A stretch of 64,000 nucleotides of DNA. Origin: CAZUAQ01 sp964618455. GTDB taxonomy: Bacteria; Planctomycetota; Phycisphaerae; UBA1845; PWPN01. Within the stretch, counting starts at the first letter, position 1. The number at the start of each line of letters is the position of its first letter. The stretch lies in NCBI GenBank assembly GCA_964618455.1, contig CAZUAQ010000001.1:186001-250000 (forward strand). Reading direction: 5' to 3'. The notes under the pieces were generated by a model. The model saw only the letters and a program-made list of their open reading frames with translations, was not told the DNA's origin and searched no databases. A program made the translations under genes and the position numbers. Positions 36,154-46,900 of the stretch are shown piece after piece.

Positions 36154-37749
36154 ATGAATAAACGTGAACGCATACTGGTGATTCTGATTTCCGTGCTGGC
36201 GGTGGCCTTCATCGGCAAGCTGGTGATCGAGAGCTACAGCGAGTCGCTCGATACCTGGAAGAACAAGGTGGCGTCGGTCGAGAAGAGCAAGGAAAAAGCG
36301 GTCAAGGAAATAAGAACGTACAAGGACAATCAGTTCTACTGGACGCGTATCGGCGAGCAGACGCTGACGAAGGACGCCGCCACGATCGGCAACCTGCTGC
36401 GCGAGGACCTGACGCAGATCGCCGAGCAGGCGGGGCTGCGCGAAGTCGTCATCTCCCCCGGCGGCACGCGGAAGTGGCCGCGATCGAAGATCCAGGGTGC
36501 CGATCCGCGCGTGACTGCCGAAGGCCGGCTCGAAAACGTCCTGCAGTTCCTCTACAAGGTGCAATCGCAGCCTTATTTCATGCGTATCGGCAAGCTCTCT
36601 CTCTCGCCGCGCGAGGTCAAGGACAGGAACGCGAACAAGGTGTCCACGACGGGGATCATGGATCTCCGTGTGACGCTCGAGACACCGGTTCTGCCGGAAG
36701 AAAAAGACTTCCCCAAGTTCAAGCCGGACCCGGACAACACGCAGGGTCCGGAGCGCTTCGATCACGACACGCTGGAGCCGTACCTCGCCCGAATCACGCC
36801 GAAGCTGTTCAGCGTCTGGGTGCCGCCACCGGAGAAACCGACGATCGTCGCGCCGCCGAATAACGGTCAGCCCTTCGAGGGGCAGATGGTCCTCAAGTGG
36901 CGGGCGGGGCAACGCGCCCTGAAACACATCGTTCACTTCGGCACGACGAATCCGCCGCCGAAGGTCTCCGACATGCCGGTCAATGCCCAGCAGCCCGCGG
37001 CCCAGTACGTGGTGCCGGAAAAGGTCGAAGCCGGTGTGAAGTATTACTGGCGGATCGACCAGGAAGGTGAAGGCGGACTGACGGAGGGCGATCTCTGGGC
37101 CTTCACGGCGAAGGCGCAGCCTCCACCGACGAAGGCCACGCCGAAGAATCCGCCTCCGAACGGTGACGTGGTGGCGGGGCGTGTCAACCTGCAGTGGAAT
37201 CCCGGTCAGCATGCCCAGGAGCATGTCGTGTTCTGGTCGCGGGATGAGAACGTCAAGGAACTCGCCAAGACGAGGGCAACGACGTATGCCATTCCGGAGA
37301 ATCTCGAGGCCGGTGCGACGGTCTACTGGCGCATCGACGAGATCGGACCCGGCGGGCGTACCGAGGGCGATGTGTGGATGTTCCACGTGATTCCGCCTCC
37401 GCCGCCTCCGCAGCAGGTGCATCACGGCGACAAGATCGTCGGGCGCGTCTTGAGCTGGCCGGGAAGCCAGCAGGTGGTCCTGGAGGACAAGTCGCGGAAA
37501 CCGGACGCCCCGGATCTCCGCGTGGAAGTGGGCGAGGACCTGAACAAGGGAATTCTGGTGTTTGTGCATCCGGATGGCGTCGTGACGGAAGAGTCGGCGC
37601 CGGACGGCAAGACGAAGCTGATCTTCCATCCGCTGGGCAGCACGGTGCAGCAAGGGCAGGAACTGACCTTCGAGTCCCAGCCGCGGATTTACATGGAAGT
37701 CCAGCAACTTCGACAACAGGCTGAGGGTATAACTCAGCGGCCCGGGTGA
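36154..37749 (+). CDS. PilO/GspM-like protein with two FN3-like repeats
   Basis: A 531-residue inner-membrane protein. Residues 7-25 are a membrane helix, followed by a coiled coil and a PilO/GspM-like ferredoxin fold to about 210. Two FN3-like repeats follow: about 227-312 (PTIVAPPNNGQPF ... YYWRIDQEGEGG) and about 320-412 (ATPKNPPPNGDVV ... VYWRIDEIGPGG), each closing with WxF. A beta-rich C-terminal domain of about 115 residues ends the protein. FN3 domains are not part of GspM or PilO as known. It should sit in the periplasm and bind PilN-like and pseudopilin or secretin partners. Confidence 0.75.
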   Translation: MNKRERILVILISVLAVAFIGKLVIESYSESLDTWKNKVASVEKSKEKAVKEIRTYKDNQFYWTRIGEQTLTKDAATIGNLLREDLTQIAEQAGLREVVISPGGTRKWPRSKIQGADPRVTAEGRLENVLQFLYKVQSQPYFMRIGKLSLSPREVKDRNANKVSTTGIMDLRVTLETPVLPEEKDFPKFKPDPDNTQGPERFDHDTLEPYLARITPKLFSVWVPPPEKPTIVAPPNNGQPFEGQMVLKWRAGQRALKHIVHFGTTNPPPKVSDMPVNAQQPAAQYVVPEKVEAGVKYYWRIDQEGEGGLTEGDLWAFTAKAQPPPTKATPKNPPPNGDVVAGRVNLQWNPGQHAQEHVVFWSRDENVKELAKTRATTYAIPENLEAGATVYWRIDEIGPGGRTEGDVWMFHVIPPPPPPQQVHHGDKIVGRVLSWPGSQQVVLEDKSRKPDAPDLRVEVGEDLNKGILVFVHPDGVVTEESAPDGKTKLIFHPLGSTVQQGQELTFESQPRIYMEVQQLRQQAEGITQRPG

Positions 37750-37948
37750 TTCATCCGCCGGCCGACCGGTGCAATCGCGAAGGGGGTTTGCTTCGCGGCA
37801 TCGCGTCACGTCAGCGGGCACAGGATGGCGAAGTTCGCCGTCGACCACGAACGAAATGAACCAACAACACGACGCGTTCGCCAGTCGGAAATCGGCGGGC
37901 GTGATGGATGGAGGTTGCCGACCCATGAACGTCTGGAAAGGGTTCGCA

Positions 37949-40900
37949 ATGCGACGATGGAATGGTGGAATGACGATGAATGATTACGTGCGGGGATGTG
38001 CGTTATTCGCGATCGGGCTGGTTGCCGTCTGGGCGGCTCCCGCCTGGGGCGATCCGACGGACGAAGGCGGACAGGATGAGCGCGAGGTGGCTCAGAACGA
38101 TGCATCGCCCAGCCGGCCGCGGAACACGGACCGGAGCATGCGTGAATACGGCGAGCGGAAGGTCCGAGAGGCGGCGGCCGCTTCGGCGACGCAGCCAGGG
38201 GACGCGTCGCCGATTCCGCCGAAAGACGATATCAAATCCGAAGCCCAGGACATCGACGCGCCCACCGAAGAGGAAGTCGCCGAGCGATTGAAGGCTCTCC
38301 GCGAGCGACGCGAGCGCATGGCGAAGGAGGAACGCGCCAAAGAGCAGGAGGAACTGTCCAAGGAGCCCGCGATCACGCCGCAGGCGGGGCCTGCCTGGAC
38401 GCAGGGGGGCAAGGGCGGACAACAGACGCCGCCGAATAACGTTGATCCGAACGCGGGCACGCCGTCCGTGCCACCGAGCCAGCGCGGCAATACGGATCCC
38501 GTGAATGCCAAGCCCGGTGAGATCGTGGTGACCGTCGATCCCGAGAAGGGCACGTTCCAGTCGAGTCAACTCAAGCTCGTCGCGCCGGAGGACCGCCCGT
38601 ACTTCATTTCCTGGCTCAATACGCCGTTCCAGAAGTGCGCCGAAGATCTCGTGGAGATGACCAGCCTGTCGATGGTCGGCTTCCATCTCATTCAGCCGAA
38701 CTCGGTGGGCAACCTCACGCTGCGCACACCGCACGTGATGACGTTCGACGAGATGCTCACGTTCATCAACTACGTCATCTTCGACAAGAACGTCTGGATC
38801 GTCCGCCGCGACGATTATCTCGTCATCCGCAACCTGACCGAGTGGTACCAGCGCATCCCGACACGACGGATCTACCAGACCGCCGAGGCATACGAGCAGG
38901 CGGATCTGCCCGGGTGGGAGATCGCGACGTTCTACTATGAACCCAAGGCCCTGCCTTCGGCGCAACTGGCCCAGTCGGTCATGGACACGATTCCGCTGAA
39001 CGCGCTGCGGGCGACGCTCGTGCCCGATTCCAACCTGATCGAGATCAAGGGATTCGTCTACTTCCTGGATGAAAAACTCGCCTATCTACGGGGAATCGAT
39101 GTTAAGCAGCCGCCTCCCGTGGACTGGAAGGAATACAAGCTGGAGCATGCCGCGCCGGAAACGGCAGCCGATCTGCTCATGACGCTGATGGACATGAGCG
39201 GCAGTGCAAAGTCATCGGCATCAGGCGGACGTGTGACGCGCCAGCGAGGTGGCCGGCCGAATCCGCAGCAGCCGAACGCGCCGGGAAGCGTGGGGGAAAG
39301 CCAGGAAGATGCGATCGACATCAAGCCGATCAACTCGCGCAACAGCCTGCTGATCCGCGCCAGCGAAGTCAATCATACGAAGATCGCGGAGTACATCGAG
39401 AAGTACATCGATATCAAGAGCGACGATGAATTGCCGGTCGAAATCATCAAGATGAAATTCGCCGATCCCGGCGAACTGGTCGAACTCATCCAGCCGCTGC
39501 TCGGCGAGAAGCAGGAGTACCAGCCGCCCTCCAAGCCGGTGAAGCCGGGCACGCCTCCTCCGCCGCCGCCGCCGGTCCAGATCCGCACCGTCGGCACCAC
39601 GGCGGAGATGATTCCGCTGCCCCCTCTGTCCTCGATCCTGGTCAAGGCCAATAAGCAGGAGATGGCCAAGATCAAGGCGTACATCGAGATGCTCGACATC
39701 GATACGGGTGGCGATGAACCCTTCGAGATCGTGACGATGAACTACGCCACCGCCAGCAACGTGGCCAACATCGTCCGCACGGTCATCTCCGGTCAGCGCA
39801 GCCGCAGCCCGCGACGCACCAGCTCGGCCGATTCCTTTACCGCCACGGCGGACAACATCAACGACAAGATCATCGTCCTCCAGGGCAGCGAGAAGGAACT
39901 GGAGGAAGCCAAGTCGCTGATCGCGCGCCTGGATGTCGATCCGCTGCAGGGCGCGATCCAGAAGCTGGTGACCATCGAGAACACCGATCCGCGCGTGATC
40001 AGCGAGATCCTCGGCCAGCGCTACGGCAGCAATACGCGGTCGCGCTACAACATCTCCAGCACGCCGAGCCTGCCGAGCTTCATCCCCGACGACAACTCGT
40101 CCACGCTGATGGTGCTCTGCCGGGAGGAAGCGTGGCCGGAGATCGAGCGGCTGATCAAGGAACTGGACGAGCGCGCCGAGGTTCAGAACCGCACGCACCT
40201 GTACAAGCTGGAGAACGCCAACGTCGCGGACGTTCTTCCCGTGCTGCAGCAGGTGCTGGGCGATACGAACTCCCGCGCGGTACGCATGCCCCTGCGCAAC
40301 TACCTGAACACGCCGGAGTTCATCGCCATCGAGGAGACCAATGGTCTTCTGGTCAGCGGGGACGAGAAGGCGCATCAGAAGGTCAAGGACATGCTGCCGC
40401 TGCTGGACGTGAAGGGAACGGTGAACGAGTTCCGGCCGATCGAGCTGGAGAAGGCCGACGCCGAGTACGTCGCGCAGAAGGTCGAGGAACTCTTCGCGTC
40501 CTCGGGATCGTCTTCGCGTTCACCCTATTCGTACCGCCGCACGGGCTATGGCAGTTCGTCCTCGTCCGGGGCGCAGGTGCGCGTCATCGCCGAGCCGGTG
40601 ACGAATCGCATCCTGGTGGCGGCGTCGGACGGCGACTTCGCCAAGGCCAAGAGCCTCGCCGAGAGCATCGACGCCGAGTACATCGCCAAGAAGTACGAGC
40701 GGCGGCTCTTCCCGCTGCAGTACGCCGACCCGAACGAGGTCGAGCAGGCGGTGGCATCGGTCTTCGAGGCCGAGCAGGTCTCCTCCGGGCGATATGGTTC
40801 GCGGTCCAGCACGGTCGATGCGCCACCGACGGTGCGCACGGTCGGTACGGGCAACGGCCTGGTCGTGATCGCCACCGAAGACAAGATGAAAGACATCGAG

Positions 40901-43900
40901 GAGTTCATCAACGAACTCGACACCGACCGCATGAGCGGCAACGAGATGCGCACGTACAAGGTCAAGAGTTCGGATTCCCGGGGCTCGTACGGTCTCGCCC
41001 AGACGCTGACGGACATGTACGGGCGAGGGGGCCGTTACGGTCAGAACACCTCCAACGTGCGATTCATGGGCGATTACGGCAGTGAACTGCTGATCGTCTC
41101 GGCGCCCAAGACGCGCATGCCCGAGATCGACAAGATGGTCAAGGAGATGATCAAGAGCAAGGAACCGGACGAGATCATCTTCAAGCACTTCGACCTCAAG
41201 GAAGCGGACCCGAAGGACATGGCCGAGTTGCTCGAGCCGATCCTGGAGGATCACTACGAGGGCGAGCAGGGTTACAGTTCGCGCTGGTACGGCGGCGGCG
41301 GCATGGAGCCGCGTGTCGTGGCCCACACGACGGCGCGGAAGATCATGGTGGCCGGCACGCCGTCGGTCATCGATCTCGCTGAGCGGATGATCGACGAGTT
41401 CGACCGCAAGCCCGAGGAATCGGTCACGCAGATGGTGACCCTGGAGAAGATCAAGGCGGAGGAGATCGCCCCGGTGATCGAGGCCCAACTCTCCGACGGT
41501 AGCAGCTCGAGTTCCTCGTATGACCGCTACTCCTACTGGCGGCGCCGCAATCGATCGACCATGGCGGAGAAAATCCCGTTCACCGCCACGCCGGTGGAAT
41601 CGAGCAATTCGCTGATCCTCAAGGGGACTCAGCGGGACGTGGAAGAGGCCATGGAACTGGTCATGCAGTTGGACGTCATGGGACGTCCGGACGGCCCGAT
41701 GGTCCGCGTGTTTTTGCTGGAGTTCGCCGACGTCTACGACACGATCAGCTTCCTCGAGGACATGCTGGGGATCGGCTACTCGTACGATTCCTTCGGCGGT
41801 ACGAGCGGCAGCGGTAGCGGATCCGGCGGCAGCGCGGGCAAGATTGTGCTGCGGCCGGAGTACACCGGCAACCAGCTGATCGTCTCGGCGCCCTTCGAGC
41901 GCATGCCGATGATCGAGAGCCTCATCAAGCTTCGCGAGAATCAGGCGGAAATAGAGCAGATCGAATGGGCCAAGCTGGATCAGGAGGGGGCCGTCGGCCG
42001 GGGTAAACCGATCGGCCGTGATGGCAAATTCCTCACCAAAGAATATGACTTGCCCGAGGATTTCGAAGCCATCGACGAGGTGGTCTCCCAACTGTCCAAA
42101 GTGCTGGAGGACTACTACGGGTACATGGACTCGCCCTACGTGAAGAGCTTCCCTTTCACCAGGAAGATCATCATCGAGGCCAAGCCCGAGCAATTTCAGC
42201 AGACGGAAACATTCCTGGCAGACATCATGGAGGACCCGCCGCAGCCGCGCGTCTTCTACTTCGTCACGCAGGTGGGCGACGGCGTCAGCGCGATGGACGT
42301 CGCCTCACAGATGTTCAACATCGCCTCGGCGTCGACCTCGATGAAGGAAGGCCTGAACATGATGACGATTCCGCGATCGTCGTCAGCGCAGGACGCGATC
42401 GGGATCCTCGAACAGAGGGAGATCTTGCACAACACGCCGATCGAGCGTCCCGAACCCATGGTCGAGGATAACGAGGCCACGACGAAGCCGGCGGGCTCAT
42501 CGCTGTTTATCGCCCCGGTCAGCGAACTGGCCGCCATGCATCGCGAACTGGCGAGCCTGAGCTGGGTCCAGACGGCGGAAGCCGAGCTGGAAGCGAAGTC
42601 AGAACCCGACACTGAGCCGAAGGCGGAACCCGCCGTGGCAACGTCTCAACCGGCGAGCGGGACCGTGGCGGACAACGAATCGGATTCGGCATCACAGTCG
42701 ACGGAGTCCGCCGCCCCGGCGGTCACGCCTGAGATTCAGCAATCGCGCGACATTCTCCGCAAAGCTCTTCAAGGTGCACGACAACAAACGCAGATCGTCG
42801 TCGACGAGGAGCAGAGGCTCATCATTTGCGGTGGTGTCAAGCGGGCGCAAGATCGCGAAACAAAGGCGAAGATCGAACACTTACTGGCACAACTTGAAAT
42901 GAATACGTGTCTCGGTTCATCCCCATGGCCGAGTCTGCCAAGATTGGCCAGATCGGATCGTATCGAAGCAGGATACATCCCCGCACGCCTGGAGTTCGTG
43001 CCTCCCGCAGCACAGCTTGCCGCCATGCAGCGCGAACTGGCGAGCCTGAGTTGGGTCCAGACGGCGGAAGCCGAACCGGAAGCGGAGCCAAAACCCGACA
43101 CTGAGCCGAAGGCGGAACCCGCCGTGGCGACGACTCAACCCGCAAGCAGGACGGTGGCGGACAACGATTCGGAGGCGACATCGAGTTCCATTGAATTATC
43201 GCCCACCGTATCGACCACGGAGTCCACCGCCGCAGCGCCGAAGGCCCCGCCCGCCTCAGCGGTCACGCCCGAAGTTCAGCAATCGCGGGACATTCTCCGC
43301 AACGCCCTGAAGGGGGCCCGCCAGCAGACGCAGATCGTCGTCGACGAAGAGAAGGGACTCATCTACGTCATCGGCAAGGAACCCCAGCTCAAGAGCCTTG
43401 ATGTGCTGCTGACCGACCTGGTGGACCGGGCCAAGCAGTTGGTGCAGGACGCCGAGGATGATCGGCCGATCCGCGTCTTCCCGGTCAAGAACGTGGACGT
43501 GGCCATCGCCGCCAACATTCTTGAGACGATGTTCAACGAACAGGCCGCCCGGGGTGGCCGAAAGCAGCCCCAGCAAGCCAAACCTGACGAGAAGAAACCG
43601 CAGGAAGGCGAAGAGGGCGAGGAGGAAGGCCCCTCGCGCCGCCGTGAGGAGGAGCAGGAAGAGCAGCAGAAGGAACTCGAGGCCCAGGCGCGTCAGGCGG
43701 GCCAGCGCATCAAGGTCTATCCCGACCCGCGCACGCAGACGCTGATCATCAAGGCCGACGCGGAGATGTTTCCGCGCGTCGCGGAGCTGCTGCTCAAGAT
43801 CGACCGTCCGGGCCGCGGGCTGCCCGTGGACATCAAGCTGTTCCGCCTGAAGAAGCTCAACGCCTACGAGGTCGAGCAGACGCTCAAGGCGGTGCTGAAG

Positions 43901-46900
43901 ATCGAGGACCCGGAGCGCATGCGCCGCCGCCCGCGCGGCGGACCCAACGCCGACGCCTCCCAGGCCGCCGACATGATCGAGCGGATGGAAGAGCGCATGC
44001 TGGAGATGCAGAAGCTGCAGCAGCAACAGGCCAAAGCCGGCCCGCAGGAGGGTGGCGAGGATGGCACGCCCGGCGGCCTGAAGCTCAACCCGTCCAAGGA
44101 CATCTCGATCACGTCCGACTCGACGACGAACACGGTCATCGTCTCGGCGCCCGAGCAGGGGATGATGCTGGTCGAAGAACTGATCAACGAACTGGAAGCG
44201 CAGGAAATCCCGATCCGCATCGAGCTCTTCACGCTGGACAACGCTCCGGCGGAGATGGTGGCGGAGGAACTGCAGAAGATCTTCCAGGCCCAGCGCGGTC
44301 CGCGCGGGGGCGACCCGGACGGCTTCACGCCCTCGCGCATGGGCGACGTGAAGTTTGCCGCCAATGCCCGCACGAACACCATCGTCGTTCGGGCCCTGGA
44401 GCCGGACATCGAGAAGATCCGCCCGATCGTCAAGGAATTCGATGAGTCGCCGGATGAAGGGCTGGTCCAGATCTACACGGTGCAGCGCGCGGATGTGAGT
44501 TCCATGGCGCAGTCGCTCACCAGTATCTACGTCGACGACACGCAGACCGGTCCATTGGCGGTGCGCATCACCCCCGATGAAGATACCGGTACGCTTCTCG
44601 TCCGGGCCCCCGAGGCCAAGCAGATGCTGATCGCCAACAAGATCAAGGAGATCGACGAGATCGCCGATACCCGCGCGACGCCGCGTGAGATCCAGTTGAC
44701 GCTGGCGACCGCGTCGAGCGTGGCGGATAAGCTGACGCAGATTTTCGCCGGGCGTACGGCCGGGGCGCTCCGCCGCCAGATTCAGATCGTCGGTGATGAC
44801 AACAGCAAGATTCTTTTCGTGTCGGCGCCTGACGAGGTCTTCAAGCAGATCGAAGACGTGGCGATGCAGCTCGATCAGGATGCGGATCTGGATTTCCGCG
44901 TGTACCCGCTCGAATTCGCCTTTGCCGAGGAGGTCCATGCCCGGTTCAGGGAGATGATGGCACAGTTGCTCAGCCAGATGGGCGGGGGTGGTGATCTGAA
45001 CGTGGCGGTCACGCCCGATCCGCGGACCAACTCGCTGATCGTCTCCGGCAGCCCGAAGATCTTCCTGCTGGTGGAGAAGGTGCTGGCGGATCTCGATGTC
45101 GAGCCCGAGGGTTTCTCGGAGATCACGACATCGATGTTCTACCTCCAGAAGGCGAACCCCTCTTCACTGGCGAGCACCATCACGAGCCTCTATTCGAGCG
45201 CGAAGTTTCCCGGCGGTGTAGCTCCGCCGCGTGCGGTGGCGGTGCCCACTTCGAGCCTGCTCTACGTCTATGGAACCAAGAAGCAGATTCAGGATATCAA
45301 GGCTCAGGTCATCGATCCCTATGAGGAAGCGATTGGTCCTGACGACTTCCTCGTTGAAGACTACGTCATCCCCGTCCAGCATGCCGACGTCGAGGACGTC
45401 GCCAATCGCCTGTCCCGATGGTTCAGTCAGCGATTCGCGAACATGCGGGCCGCCGGGGCGACGAATATTCATCCCTCGCAGCAGGCGGTTTCCATCATCG
45501 CCGACCCCTCCACGAAGTCGCTGCTGATCAGCGCCACCAAGGAAAACAAGGCGCTGATTGACAAGATGCTCGCCGAATTCGACACGACGGAGGATTACCT
45601 CAAGCCGCCGGAGACGGTCCGCCTGGTCAACGCGCGGGCCTCCGACGTGGCCCGAACGCTCGATCAGATGATCCGCCGGAGCATGCCCTACGATCGTACG
45701 ACACGGACTTACCCGGTGACGGTGCAGGCGGACGACGCCTCGAACACGCTGGTCCTCGCCGGGCGCGAACGCGAGATGACCCAGGTCAAGGAGCTGATCA
45801 CCCAGCTCGACGTGCCCCAGCCGGAGGATAATCGCGTGGTGCGTTCGTACATGCTGACCTTCGCCGATCTCGGCTCGGTCCAGACGGCGATCAACACGCA
45901 GTTTTCCGACAACGCCAAGCAGCCCATCCAGAACCAGATCTCGCTGACGCCGGACTACACCAACAACGTCCTGATGGTGACCGCCTCGGATAAGAATCAC
46001 GAGAAGATCAAGAACATCATCGACGATCTCGACGACAGCGAGAATGCCCGTATCCCGGTGATCGAGAATATCGCACTCTTGAATGCGCGAGCTTCCGATG
46101 TCGCAACGACGCTGAACGACATTATCCGTCGCACGAAACGCATCGATCGCCGGACGCGGACCTACCCCATCACGGTCACGGCGAACAACACGACGAACAC
46201 GCTGGTCGTCACCGCCTACCAGGAGGAAATGGAGTGGGCGCGGACACTGATCGCCGACCTCGATGTCGAGCCGACGACCGCTGACGACCGCGTCGTCCGA
46301 TCCTACGACATCGAATACGTGGACATCGGATCGGTCAACACTGCCATCAATGCGCGGTTCTCCAACAACGCCAATAAACCGATCCAGGATCAGATCTCGG
46401 TGACCCCGGACTACGCCAACAGCAAGTTGATCGTGAGCGCGTCCGCGGAAAACCACCAGCGGCTGGCCGAGATCATCGAGGAAGTCGATTCCGAGAACAT
46501 CGGCAAGACGCCGAGCATCGAAACGATCGAGGTGGTGAACGCGCGTGCCTCCGACGTGGCCGGTACGCTGAACGAGCTCATTCGCAGGACGAAGCGTCGC
46601 GACCGCAAGACCGGGACCTATCCGATCACGGTGACGGCGGACAACGCCACGAATACGCTGGTCGTGACGGCGTATCCCAAGGAGATGGAGGAAGCCAAAC
46701 AGCTCATCGCCGAGCTGGATGTCGAACGACCCGATGTCGATGATCGCCCGCTGCGCTCGTACGCATTGCAGTACGCCGACCCGCGTTCGGTACAGACGGC
46801 GATCAATGCGCGATTCTCCGACAACGCGATGAAGCCCATCCACGAGCAGGTGACCATCACGCTCGACGGCGCCAACAACACGCTGCTGATCGCCGCGCCC

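Noticed and set aside
37769..37948. Earlier start for the giant N-domain protein
   Set aside because: The frame is open from about 37769, but the resulting extension is basic and lacks a signal peptide at its start; 37949 has AAAGGG 6 bases upstream and gives a good signal peptide.
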